Source: Candidatus Glassbacteria bacterium RIFCSPLOWO2_12_FULL_58_11
Lineage (GTDB): Bacteria; Gemmatimonadota; Glassbacteria; GWA2-58-10
Direction of reading: 5' to 3'
Length of the DNA stretch: 11,061 nucleotides
NCBI GenBank assembly: GCA_001780825.1
Contig: MFIX01000258.1
Span: 1-11,061, forward strand
In this document: piece after piece, positions 1 to 7,050 of the stretch
Numbering within the stretch: the first letter of the stretch is position 1
Layout: each line of letters opens with the position of its first letter
Made by a program: the position numbers and the translations under genes
The notes under the pieces: model-generated
What the model was told of the DNA's origin: nothing
The model's input: only the letters and a program-made list of their open reading frames with translations
Databases searched by the model: none

Positions 1-1978
1 CTACCTGTCTCTCGATCCGGTTCTTGAGCTCGCGCAGATCATCCTCATTCTCCAGCCCCAGCCGGACCTCGGCCGAGCGCAGGATTGCCGCGAGCATTTC
101 CGAATAGTCCACCCCGGCATGCCCGGCCATCTTGGCCAGGTGCCCATCCCAGCACCAGCCGGGGTTGGGGTTGACCTCGAGCAGCTTCGGGGTGCCATTG
201 GAGTCCAGGCGCCAGTCCAGACGGACATAGTCGCGGCACTCCAGCCGCTCGGCCAGCTCGACACACCAGCCTACTATCGCTTTCTCGACATCATCAGGAA
301 GATCGGCGGGCACGGACTTGATCTTCCAATAGGGCGACTCGGGGTCCCACTTGGCCTCATAGCCGCAAATCTTCGGCATACCATCTGGCACGCAGGAGTA
401 GTCCTCCTCGGTTATCGGCAGCACCACGTAGGAGCTGGGAGGCGTACCGATAATGCCCACACTGAGGTCCTTGCCGGTAAGGAACTCCTCGACCAGGATC
501 GGTCTTTCATAGCCGAACTGGCGGCGGATGCCCTGGATCGCGTTGATCAGCTCCTCGGCCTTATAGGCCACACTGTTGACCGTGATCCCGAAACTCGAAT
601 CCCCCAGGTTCGGCTTGACAATCACCGGGAAGTCGAAAGGCAGCTCGAAGGCGGAGTCCTCCGGCCGGATGAAGAAAGCCTCCGGCACCGGAATACCCAT
701 TTCCTTGGCCGCGCCGCGCACCAGCGATTTGTCATAACAGTAGGCCAGGCACTGCGGGCCGCCGCCGGTATAGGGGATTCCGAGGGCCTCCAGAATGGAG
801 GGCACGTGGAGCTCCAGCCGGGGATCGTTATTGTAACCCTCATCGCAGAGGTTCAAGGCATAATCCACCCGGCCCGCCAGCTTGGCCAAATCCTGCATCA
901 GGCTGTCGTGGCTGTTTAGATAGGTGAACCGGTAGCCTTTCAGCTCGTGCAGGGCCTCTTTCATGCGGTCGATGGTATAAAAGTCATCCTCATCAAAGAC
1001 ATTGGCCGGTTTAAGCTTGTCCGGCTTGGTGGGATCGCCCAGCAGCACGACCACGTTCCTCTCGCTCTTGCCGGAAACCTTGCGCAGCGGGGCCCACTCT
1101 TTTTTCGCGTGGGCGGTGACTATAATCCGCCGCTCCATCATGCCCAGGTCCTGGGCGCGCTGGGAATCCGTGGCCACCTCGGCCGGAAAAGCCGTCCCGT
1201 TAAAGCCGGCCTCGGCCAGCAACCTGGCGAGGCTTTCCCGCGAGTAGAGCCGTTCGGCGTAAAACTGGTCGGCGACAATGCCCTTATCTACGTTGGTAAT
1301 CACCTCGCGCGAGACAAGCCGGTCGCCATCCAGCGAAAGCGAGCGCTCACGGCAGACAAAAAGCTTACGGTTGATCCATTCCCAGGAGCGCCGTTGGAAG
1401 TTCTGTCTCAGGAAGCCGCCGTCGGCGATGTCGATCAGTACCTTGCCCCAGGGCTTGAGTACCTTGAGCACCTCTCTGAGCACCCGCAGGTCATCCTGAA
1501 GGGTCTCGAAATAGCCGAAACTGTTTCCGAGGATCAGCAGGGCATCGAAAGTATCCGGCGGATAGGACAGCTTACGGGCATCGCCCTCTCTGAACCTGAC
1601 GCTCAGGCCTTCGTTCCTGGCGCACTCTTTGGCTTTCTGTATCAGGTAATGGGAACGGTCGATACCCTCGACGGAGCGGAAGCCGCGCCGGGCGAGCTCC
1701 AGGGTGTGACGACCCTGGCCGCAGCAGAGATCCAGGACCCGGTCTTTAGGCGAGAGCCCGAGGATCCCGATGATCTGATCGACCTCATTGCGTGTGATCT
1801 GGGAATCTTCGACCACATCCCCATCGGTTTTAAGGTAGAGGTGGTTGAATATCCTGTTCCACCAGTCTGGAGTGACGTGCTCCTCGAGATTAAACACCGG
1901 ACCGAGGGTCTTAATCCGGCTCTTGGGGCTCTTGCCTTTTGGCTGGAGCTTACCGTGAGGAGGCTTCTTCCCATTCAT
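1..1978 (-). CDS. SAM-dependent methyltransferase / D-Ala-D-Ala ligase-like ATP-grasp fusion (3' end off window)
   Basis: One open frame from ATG 1978 runs off the left edge, with 659 residues visible. Residues 1-25 are basic and probably disordered. Residues about 35-290 form a class I methyltransferase: motif I VLDLCCGQGRHTLELA (81-96), acidic D107 after strand 2, EGDARKL (131-137) and a post-loop FDALLILGNSFGYF. Residues about 307-640 form a Ddl-type ATP-grasp unit: VVVLLGDP, ALGIPYTGGGP, CYDKSLVR, VIVKPNLGDSSFG (452-464), ILVEEFLTGKDLSVG, then VRLDWR with D588 and EVNPNPGW with E601 and N603. The D-13-E-2-N spacing matches the Mg ligands of E. coli DdlB, so the ligase half looks catalytically competent. 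It should join an amino acid or peptide amine to an acyl phosphate; substrate and methyl acceptor are unknown. AAGGAG lies 8 nt upstream, which fixes the start. A third domain beyond the edge is possible. The domain calls are strong, the biological role is not. Confidence 0.9.
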   Translation of the reverse strand, partial: MNGKKPPHGKLQPKGKSPKSRIKTLGPVFNLEEHVTPDWWNRIFNHLYLKTDGDVVEDSQITRNEVDQIIGILGLSPKDRVLDLCCGQGRHTLELARRGFRSVEGIDRSHYLIQKAKECARNEGLSVRFREGDARKLSYPPDTFDALLILGNSFGYFETLQDDLRVLREVLKVLKPWGKVLIDIADGGFLRQNFQRRSWEWINRKLFVCRERSLSLDGDRLVSREVITNVDKGIVADQFYAERLYSRESLARLLAEAGFNGTAFPAEVATDSQRAQDLGMMERRIIVTAHAKKEWAPLRKVSGKSERNVVVLLGDPTKPDKLKPANVFDEDDFYTIDRMKEALHELKGYRFTYLNSHDSLMQDLAKLAGRVDYALNLCDEGYNNDPRLELHVPSILEALGIPYTGGGPQCLAYCYDKSLVRGAAKEMGIPVPEAFFIRPEDSAFELPFDFPVIVKPNLGDSSFGITVNSVAYKAEELINAIQGIRRQFGYERPILVEEFLTGKDLSVGIIGTPPSSYVVLPITEEDYSCVPDGMPKICGYEAKWDPESPYWKIKSVPADLPDDVEKAIVGWCVELAERLECRDYVRLDWRLDSNGTPKLLEVNPNPGWCWDGHLAKMAGHAGVDYSEMLAAILRSAEVRLGLENEDDLRELKNRIERQV

Positions 1979-1990
1979 CTTCAATGCTCC

Positions 1991-2010
1991 TTCCCGCGGA
2001 AAGGCGGGAA
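1991..2010 (-). promoter_or_regulatory. Hairpin overlapping the ribosome-binding site of the fusion gene
   Basis: TTCCCGC (1991-1997) and GCGGGAA (2004-2010) are perfect complements with a 6-nt loop. In the minus-strand mRNA the 3' arm runs straight into the Shine-Dalgarno sequence GGAAGGAG, so part of the site is inside the stem. Folding would be expected to lower ribosome access to ATG 1978. The pairing is seen directly; a regulatory role is inferred. Confidence 0.5.
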
Positions 2011-2013
2011 TCA

Positions 2014-2039
2014 GGCGCTCCGGCAAACCCAGGAGCGCC
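2014..2039 (-). promoter_or_regulatory. Second leader hairpin
   Basis: GGCGCTCC (2014-2021) and GGAGCGCC (2032-2039) form a perfect 8-bp stem with a 10-nt loop, just upstream of the RBS hairpin in the minus-strand transcript. The arm at 2032-2039 overlaps 2034-2041, which can instead pair perfectly with GCGGCGCT at 2175-2182. The two pairings exclude each other. No U-tract follows this hairpin. Confidence 0.45.
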
Positions 2040-2058
2040 GCTAGCGATTCAGAACGCC

Positions 2059-2098
2059 AAATAAAACGGCTCTTCCACCGGCGTCCGGGAGGAAGAGC
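2059..2098 (-). terminator. Intrinsic terminator or attenuator inside the leader
   Basis: GCTCTTCC (2069-2076) pairs with GGAAGAGC (2091-2098), and an inner CCGG/CCGG (2078-2081, 2085-2088) extends the stem. On the minus strand the hairpin is followed after CG by TTTTATTT (2066-2059). It sits 81 bases before the start codon of the fusion gene and downstream of a promoter candidate, so it would stop transcripts before the gene unless bypassed. AACGGCT at 2128-2122 (minus strand) is complementary to AGCCGTT at 2071-2065, which invades the base of this hairpin and could act as an antiterminator. Alternatively it ends an independent small RNA. Confidence 0.6.
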
Positions 2099-2220
2099 GC
2101 AATTGCTGAATTGCCTCGTTCAGCCGTTCGGTCTCCCTGGACCGACTATGTTCACAATCCGAGAGTAACACCAGGCGGCGCTGTGTCTCGCAAAACGGTT
2201 TACCTTAAAATAAAACTCCG

Positions 2221-2248
2221 GGAATATACATTGTATCGGCGCTGTCAA
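2221..2248 (-). promoter_or_regulatory. Candidate sigma-70 promoter for the leader and fusion gene
   Basis: On the minus strand a perfect -35 TTGACA (2248-2243) is followed by TATATTCC. TATATT (2228-2223) lies 14 nt away and TATTCC (2226-2221) lies 16 nt away, so the -10 is not ideal in either register. Transcription would start near 2214. It lies downstream of the terminator of the preceding operon, which fits an independent unit. Confidence 0.45.
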
Positions 2249-2494
2249 CTGCTTTCCCGCAAACCCGGTTTTTTAGCTCCGCCACCCCTTTTCAATATAC
2301 ACACCAGATGCAATAAAAAGGTTTCATCAATTTACATAATTTCCATTCAAATTACAACCCTGAAAGTTAGATTCGCAACCGGGAAAACTGATGTAATTAA
2401 AATATTCCTTGTCCTGTAATACCAAGGTCTTACCTGAATATCCGCTTCCTGCACTGGGCAAGCCGCGCGATTTCCGGGCAATACCGCCGCGGCC
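2249..2494. other. AT-rich intergenic stretch, no gene seen
   Basis: Between the operon terminator (2495-2526) and the leader promoter, the sequence is clearly more AT-rich than its surroundings (about 2290-2420). Short frames here on both strands have no recognisable protein features and overlap the terminator or leader. It may hold upstream promoter or regulator-binding elements; nothing more specific is visible. Confidence 0.5.
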
Positions 2495-2526
2495 AATAAA
2501 AAAGCGCCTCCCGTAAAGAGAGACGC
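2495..2526 (-). terminator. Intrinsic terminator of the ABC/GldG/DUF4340 operon
   Basis: In minus-strand RNA, GCGUCUCUC (2526-2518) pairs with GGGAGGCGC (2512-2504) as a 9-bp stem with two G-U pairs and a 5-nt loop, followed at once by TTTTTTAT (2503-2496). It lies about 50 bases past the stop of the DUF4340 gene, where the operon would be expected to end. Confidence 0.8.
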
Positions 2527-2574
2527 CCTGTCTGGAAGGGCCGGACACAAGCGCTGCCACCGGCACCGGCAAAT

Positions 2575-3579
2575 TTATTTTTCTGTTCCCGGCAGCGGCG
2601 CTTTAATCAGGTCCGCGGCATGTTTCATGAACTGGGTGGCCCGATACTCGGGCAGGGTGTAAACCTGCGGGTCGCCCTGTTTGAGACTGTAGTACAGGTC
2701 GCCCTCCCCGATTTTCGCCCCCACCGAAACCTGCTGCTCGGAATTATCGGTCAGCCTGACCCCGACCACCAGCGCAGGTTTGTCCAGGCCCAGTATTTCG
2801 GCGGGCACCACGGAATCGACAAATCCGCCGGCCCGCAGCGTGCTTAAGGTGGAGGCGATACGCTCGATGGCAACCGTATCCACCGGAAAGTCGGTCTGCG
2901 GCTCGATCAGCCGCCAGGAGCCGCTGGTGTCGCGCTCGGCGACCACCTTTTCCCCGGGATAGGTCAGGCTGATCCGGCTGCAGTTGTCGAGGTTGAATTT
3001 CAGCAGGTCGTGGTCACGCCACTGCTCGGAGTCCGTACCCAGCGAGCCGCCGAAAAAGCCCTGGACCTTGTAAACCCGGTCCCCATCTCCGCGGCGCATG
3101 TAGGTAAAGAACTGGTTCTCGTTGATCTGGCCCCGCTGGATCGCCATCTGCTGCGATTCGAAGCCGCCCAGCTTGCCGATAATCAGGTCCTCGAGCGACT
3201 CATCGTTCCGGCCGTAAAGCCGCACGCGCGTGCCGCCGCCCTCCTGCACGCTGAATTCCTCCTGCTTGGCCGGGTTATGGCTGACAATGTCGGTGGAATT
3301 GATCGCGCCCAGGCTGCTTAAAGCGCCGTTGACCGCCGCGCTGTCCGCCGGCTTGATCGCCTGGGAGGTCTTGACTTTCCAGCCGCCCTCTCCACCGAGA
3401 AGAGTGACAATCTCCGCCCCGCGGCTGATCTCGATCCGGCTGACCGCCGCCGGGTCGAACGTCACGCTCAGGGCCAGCTCGGCATTCGGACGGTCGGGCC
3501 GCCGGGTAGTCAGGCGGACGATCTGCCAGACGGCCAGGAGCGCCGCCAGCAATATCAGGGGTTTAACGAATTTTTTCAT
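2575..3579 (-). CDS. DUF4340 domain membrane-anchored protein, last gene of the ABC operon
   Basis: The 334-residue protein starts MKKFVKPLILLAALLAVWQI: a short basic N-terminus and one membrane segment (about 5-22) with no lipobox, so it is probably an anchor with the rest outside the cytoplasm. The rest fits DUF4340: GGWKV near residue 65, DLIIGK (121-126), TYMRRGDGDRVYKV (159-172) and WRDHDLLKF (187-195). DUF4340 proteins are commonly found beside GldG-type ABC auxiliary proteins, as here; the molecular function is unknown. The frame also opens at GTG 3627 (16 extra residues), but that codon lies in a hairpin and has no Shine-Dalgarno site. ATG 3579 directly precedes a typical anchor sequence, though GGAAG sits too close (0-1 nt) to be an ideal site. 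The family call is firm, the start moderate. Confidence 0.85.
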   Translation of the reverse strand: MKKFVKPLILLAALLAVWQIVRLTTRRPDRPNAELALSVTFDPAAVSRIEISRGAEIVTLLGGEGGWKVKTSQAIKPADSAAVNGALSSLGAINSTDIVSHNPAKQEEFSVQEGGGTRVRLYGRNDESLEDLIIGKLGGFESQQMAIQRGQINENQFFTYMRRGDGDRVYKVQGFFGGSLGTDSEQWRDHDLLKFNLDNCSRISLTYPGEKVVAERDTSGSWRLIEPQTDFPVDTVAIERIASTLSTLRAGGFVDSVVPAEILGLDKPALVVGVRLTDNSEQQVSVGAKIGEGDLYYSLKQGDPQVYTLPEYRATQFMKHAADLIKAPLPGTEK

Positions 3580-3602
3580 CTTCCGTTTATGCGGTTGAAG
3601 TT

Positions 3603-3646
3603 CCAGGCCTGGCTTCCGGTGCAGCACCCGGCTGAGTTGCCGGAAG
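3603..3646 (-). other. Intergenic hairpins between the gldG-like and DUF4340 genes
   Basis: CTTCCGG (3613-3619) pairs with CCGGAAG (3640-3646), with a nested alternative CCGGC/GCCGG (3628-3632, 3639-3643). A 10-bp palindrome CCAGGCCTGG follows at 3603-3612. No U-tract follows on the minus strand, so this is more likely an mRNA-stability or processing structure than a terminator. Confidence 0.4.
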
Positions 3647-3661
3647 AGAGATTTATTCGAA

Positions 3662-5203
3662 TCAGAGCGGCCGGGAGCGTACCGCTTTATCCCTTCTCTT
3701 CAGATAAAAACGCATCGCCCCGAACAGGATGACAAATATCGGCACGCCGACGATGTCCACGATACGCAGAAAATTTTTCATCTCGCCGCTCAAATTTTTC
3801 AGCGGCCTGTCGGTAGTCGGCCGGGTGCGGATCGAGATCAGCTTGTCGCCGATTGTAAGATAATCAATCACGTTGAGCATGAACTCGAGATTGCCCGGAT
3901 AAAGATAGTTGGACTGAACGAACGACGAGCTGCCGACAATCAACAGGTTGGCCGGCTTGACCGACCGGGTAATGATCGAGTCCCCCGGGGCCGCCAGGTC
4001 GGTCCTGCCCTGGAAAGCGCTCTGAAAATTTCCGGTGGCGAACAGGATCAGCGGCAGCTTGGAGGGGACGCCGGAGGGCTGGTAGGCCGGCGGCCCGATA
4101 CTCTGTCCGTCGTCACTGGTGGTAGCCAGCACGGTGCAGCTCAGGTTGCTGTCGCCGGGCGCGGCGATCTCCAGCGAGCCGGTCCAGGGCAGGGTCATTT
4201 CGCTTAGCCTGGAAACAATCGGGTTATCGCCGAACTGGTTCTTGACGATGTGCGGGAAAAACGGGTTGGGCTGATTGAATGTGAATATGCCCTGGGAGAC
4301 TCGCTCCGGAGAATTGGATTTCTGGTCCCGCACGACATCGCTTTTCAGCCGGAAACCATAGGTGAGCAGCATGCCGTTCATCCCGTGGTTGATCAGCCGC
4401 GGCTGGCGGTTTTGATCGACGATCAGGTTGTCCATCAGGAACAGCACATTGCCGCCGCGCATGATAAACTGGTCGATCCCGAACTTGACTTTCTCCGATA
4501 CCGAATCACCGGGCCCGGCCACGATCAGCGCATTGATATTCTCCGGGACTATCGGGTTCTGGTCCAGATCGACCGATTCGATCTCGTGGATCTTGCGGAT
4601 CTCCTGGGCCACATAACCGTAATCGCCGGTCAGGCTGTGGCGCATGCCCGAGGCGAGGAAGCCGACATGCCGGGGCTCGGAGGTCACCCGGAAAATCCGG
4701 CTGGTCAGCTCGTATTCCAGGTCATCGGTATTCTGCACGAGCGGTATGGCCTCGGTCTTTTCGCCGTAGGAGACAGTCATCGCCAGGTAACCATTGATCT
4801 GCTGGCGCTCATCCTTTTCGATAATGGTCATGGTCACCGGATTCACTCCGGATTGGGCGAGCTGCTGCTTGAGCTCTTCATTGTCTCCCGGATCGATCCG
4901 CTCGTAGTGGATATTGCCGCCGGAATAGACCCGGTACTCCTTAAGCACGTCGTCGATCTCTTTGGGCAGGCGGCTGACCTGGACCGGCAGCCTCTGGGAA
5001 AAATAGCCCTTCACCGAGACGACATCATCCAAGCCCTTGAGAATCTCCTTAGTGGTGGGACTGATCGAGTACAGCTTGTTCTCGCTCAGGTCGAGCCTGC
5101 CGAAAAAAGTGTTGCCCAGAACGTTGACCACCACCACGATTGCCAGGATAATGGCCACGTAAACGAGGTTCGATACACTGCCTGTTCTTTTTGTAGCATC
5201 CAT
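3662..5203 (-). CDS. GldG-family ABC transporter auxiliary protein
   Basis: The 513-residue protein is the accessory membrane protein of GldA/GldF-type ABC systems. An N-terminal membrane segment (about 12-32) is followed by LDLSENKLYSIS (37-48), the signature opening of GldG-like proteins. A large extracytoplasmic part follows (about 50-475) with stretches such as VKGYFSQRLP, ALIVAGPGDSVS and RGGNVLFLMDN, resembling the ABC_transp_aux fold. A second membrane segment (about 481-501) ends in the basic tail YLKRRDKAVRSRPL, which should be cytoplasmic. In Flavobacterium the gldA/F/G genes are required for gliding, but homologues are common in non-gliding bacteria with unknown substrate, so gliding should not be assumed. 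ATG 5203 is 39 bases after the permease stop, with a weak AAGGG upstream. The family call is firm. Confidence 0.9.
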   Translation of the reverse strand: MDATKRTGSVSNLVYVAIILAIVVVVNVLGNTFFGRLDLSENKLYSISPTTKEILKGLDDVVSVKGYFSQRLPVQVSRLPKEIDDVLKEYRVYSGGNIHYERIDPGDNEELKQQLAQSGVNPVTMTIIEKDERQQINGYLAMTVSYGEKTEAIPLVQNTDDLEYELTSRIFRVTSEPRHVGFLASGMRHSLTGDYGYVAQEIRKIHEIESVDLDQNPIVPENINALIVAGPGDSVSEKVKFGIDQFIMRGGNVLFLMDNLIVDQNRQPRLINHGMNGMLLTYGFRLKSDVVRDQKSNSPERVSQGIFTFNQPNPFFPHIVKNQFGDNPIVSRLSEMTLPWTGSLEIAAPGDSNLSCTVLATTSDDGQSIGPPAYQPSGVPSKLPLILFATGNFQSAFQGRTDLAAPGDSIITRSVKPANLLIVGSSSFVQSNYLYPGNLEFMLNVIDYLTIGDKLISIRTRPTTDRPLKNLSGEMKNFLRIVDIVGVPIFVILFGAMRFYLKRRDKAVRSRPL

Positions 5204-5242
5204 GGTGAACGACCCTTGATTATTATCCGGTTACCCCGGGAT

Positions 5243-5959
5243 TCAGACCCAGCTCCGGTGTTCGACTGTGTTTATGTTCAGATAGAGGAAAGCGCCGATT
5301 ATGGAAAGGTAATAAAGCACGTCCCGCGTATCGACCACGCCCCGGCCCATGCTCTCGAAATGCGAGCCCAGACCCAGGTACTCGAAAAGCGGCACTAAAA
5401 AGTCGGGCACCAGAATCAGGAAAAACGCCTCGCCCACGATCAGCATGCCGGTGCAGATGGCGATGGCGAGGATAAAGGCGACGATCTGGTTTTCGCTGAG
5501 CGCCGAGGCGAATAGCCCGATCGCCAGATAAGATGAGCCCAGCAGCAGGCAACCCAGGTAGCCGCAGATTACGGTCCCCCAGTCCGGATCGCCCAGAAAA
5601 CCCACCAGCAGCGGGACGTTGAAAGTCATCAGGAGCATGACCACCAGGAACAGGAAACTGGCCAGGAATTTGCCCAGCACCACATCTACTTCCCGGATCG
5701 GCAGGGTAAGCAGGATTTCCAGGGTGCCCATCTTACGCTCCTCGGCCCAGAGGCGCATGCTGATCGAGGGCACGAGGAACAGGAAGACAAAGGGCATGAA
5801 ACCGAAAAAGGGGCGCATGTCAGCCTGGCCGGCCACGAAAAAAGTCCAGAGATAGAGGAAATTGACCAGGAGCAGGAAGGCGGTGATGAAGATATAGGCG
5901 ATCGGTGAATCGAAGTAGGATTTGAATTCTTTCCTGGCAATCGCGATTACATTTCTCAT
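5243..5959 (-). CDS. ABC-2 type permease (GldF-like)
   Basis: The 238-residue integral membrane protein has six predicted membrane helices, at about 20-42, 52-70, 98-120, 130-152, 158-182 and 213-229. The N-terminal amphipathic stretch NVIAIARKEFKSYFDSPIAY and the cytoplasmic coupling segment EERKMGTLEILLTLP (73-87) between helices 2 and 3 are typical of ABC-2 permeases of the GldF/NosY group. It should pair with the ATPase encoded just upstream (56-base gap) and with the GldG-type protein just downstream. The substrate cannot be told from the sequence. ATG 5959 gives the family's usual length; the ribosome-binding site is weak (CGGGAT). Confidence 0.92.
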   Translation of the reverse strand: MRNVIAIARKEFKSYFDSPIAYIFITAFLLLVNFLYLWTFFVAGQADMRPFFGFMPFVFLFLVPSISMRLWAEERKMGTLEILLTLPIREVDVVLGKFLASFLFLVVMLLMTFNVPLLVGFLGDPDWGTVICGYLGCLLLGSSYLAIGLFASALSENQIVAFILAIAICTGMLIVGEAFFLILVPDFLVPLFEYLGLGSHFESMGRGVVDTRDVLYYLSIIGAFLYLNINTVEHRSWV

Positions 5960-6015
5960 ATCGATCCCGGTAAATTTGGGTTACTGGTTTAACAGCGACA
6001 ATAAATGCGCGGCGC

Positions 6016-6954
6016 TCAGGCGGTGGTCAGCCTGGCGAAGACCTCCTCCAGACTCAGCCTTTCGAGCCGCAGCTCCCGCAGAGTCCACCCCTGGCGGACC
6101 GCCAGATGGAACAGTTTCTCGCTGGTCTGATCGCCCTGGCCCTGGATTTCCAGGGTCAGCCAGGACTGCTCGCCGGCAAGCTCCTCGCGCACTTTGCGGA
6201 ATTCGGCGATAAAGTCGGCCTGGCGGAGCGCCTCGAAAACCGCCTCTTCCGGGCCTTTGATACCCGCGGTGATCACCTCGGCCCCCTGGGCCCGGCTGAC
6301 CAGCTCATCGGGTGTGCCGCTGGCTATCAGGCGGGCATCGTTGATAATCAGCACCCGGTTGCAGGTGGCGCTCACCTCCGGCAGGATATGGGTCGAGAGG
6401 ATGATCGTTTTCTCTCGGCCGATATCGCGGATGAGCTGGCGGATCTCGATAATCTGGTTCGGGTCGAGGCCGCTGGTCGGCTCATCGAGGATCAGTATCT
6501 CAGGATCGTGCACCATGGCCTGGGCCAGGCCCACCCGCTGACGGTAGCCCTTGGAGAGCTCGCCGATGTCCTTGTGGAGCACATCCCCGATACTGGTCAC
6601 TCCGATCATCTCGCGCACCCGCTTCGAACGCTCCGCGCGGGGAATCTGGCGCAGCTCGGCAATATAGTTGAGATAGTCCAGGACATTCATCTCCGGGTAG
6701 AGCGGGCAGTTCTCCGGCAGGTAACCGATACGCTTGCGCACCTCGATCGGCTGCTCGAAAATATCGAAGTCCTCGATGGTCACCTTGCCCGAGGTGGGTT
6801 TGAGATAGCAGGTGATAATCCGCATCGTGGTGGTTTTACCCGCCCCGTTGGGACCGAGAAACCCCACCACCTCACCTTTCTGCACCTCGAAAGACACTGA
6901 ATCGACTGCGAGAGTGGCGTCGTAGTACTTGGTCAGGTTCTCTATTTTTATCAT
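6016..6954 (-). CDS. ABC transporter ATP-binding protein (GldA/CcmA-like)
   Basis: The 312-residue ATPase is first in the operon and should power the permease. Walker A GPNGAGKTT (34-42), signature LSKGYRQRVGLAQAM (133-147), Walker B ILILDEPT (153-160), D-loop SGLDP and switch H189 in STHILPE are all intact. The Q-loop position reads IGYLPEN (77-82), with glutamate where many ABC proteins have glutamine; this is common in GldA-type ATPases and not a defect. Residues about 225-312 form the C-terminal extension seen in ABC-2-type ATPases. ATG 6954 follows a region without a Shine-Dalgarno site, but MIKIENLTKYYD is the standard opening of the family, so the start is sound. Confidence 0.95.
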   Translation of the reverse strand: MIKIENLTKYYDATLAVDSVSFEVQKGEVVGFLGPNGAGKTTTMRIITCYLKPTSGKVTIEDFDIFEQPIEVRKRIGYLPENCPLYPEMNVLDYLNYIAELRQIPRAERSKRVREMIGVTSIGDVLHKDIGELSKGYRQRVGLAQAMVHDPEILILDEPTSGLDPNQIIEIRQLIRDIGREKTIILSTHILPEVSATCNRVLIINDARLIASGTPDELVSRAQGAEVITAGIKGPEEAVFEALRQADFIAEFRKVREELAGEQSWLTLEIQGQGDQTSEKLFHLAVRQGWTLRELRLERLSLEEVFARLTTA

Positions 6955-6994
6955 GGCTGTGAGTTGGTTTGAAGTTTTATAAAATACGCGGTAG

Positions 6995-7010
6995 CCCGGA
7001 GCACTCCGGG
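6995..7010 (-). other. Hairpin between the HD gene and the ABC operon
   Basis: CCCGGAG (6995-7001) and CTCCGGG (7004-7010) are perfect complements. The 2-nt spacer means the stem would open to about 6 bp with a 4-nt loop. It lies about 40 bases past the HD gene stop. The nearest T-rich stretch (TATTTTAT) is about 8 bases beyond the stem, so it is at best a weak terminator. No convincing promoter for the ABC operon was seen in 6955-7050. Confidence 0.4.
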
Positions 7011-7050
7011 GTCGAAAATGTAATATGTCATACGCGGAACCTGTAATCCA

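Larger units (their letters stand above)
1979..2214 (-). promoter_or_regulatory. Structured 5' leader of the methyltransferase/ATP-grasp gene
   Basis: About 235 nt between a promoter candidate and ATG 1978 hold a dense series of perfect inverted repeats: 1991-2010, 2014-2039, 2069-2098, GCAATT/AATTGC (2099-2114, 4-nt loop) and TCGGTC/GACCGA (2128-2145). A long-range pairing AGCGCCGC/GCGGCGCT (2034-2041 with 2175-2182) encloses the terminator hairpin. The layout (5' domain, terminator, then an RBS hairpin) is that of a cis-regulatory RNA. I could not match it to the SAM, SAH, cobalamin, TPP, FMN, glycine, T-box or c-di-GMP consensus. A free small RNA is the main alternative. Confidence 0.45.

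Noticed and set aside
119..2044. Long open frames on the plus strand (119-919 and 947-2044)
   Set aside because: They lie antisense to the methyltransferase/ATP-grasp gene, show no recognisable domains, and run open because of the GC-rich codon use of the real minus-strand frame, which has clear motifs throughout.
1979..2214. Leader as a 6S RNA, SAM, SAH or T-box element
   Set aside because: The long closing stem is suggestive of 6S, but I could not match the conserved bubble or any riboswitch consensus by eye, so no name is given.
2111..2572. Short frames in the leader and AT-rich intergenic region (102 aa plus, 81 and 67 aa minus)
   Set aside because: They overlap the structured leader or the operon terminator, lack ribosome-binding sites and have no protein-like features.
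4250..5398. 382-residue plus-strand frame
   Set aside because: It is antisense to the GldG-type and permease genes and its translation has no family features.
6106..6900. 264-residue plus-strand frame
   Set aside because: It is antisense to the ABC ATPase, whose Walker and signature motifs identify the real gene.
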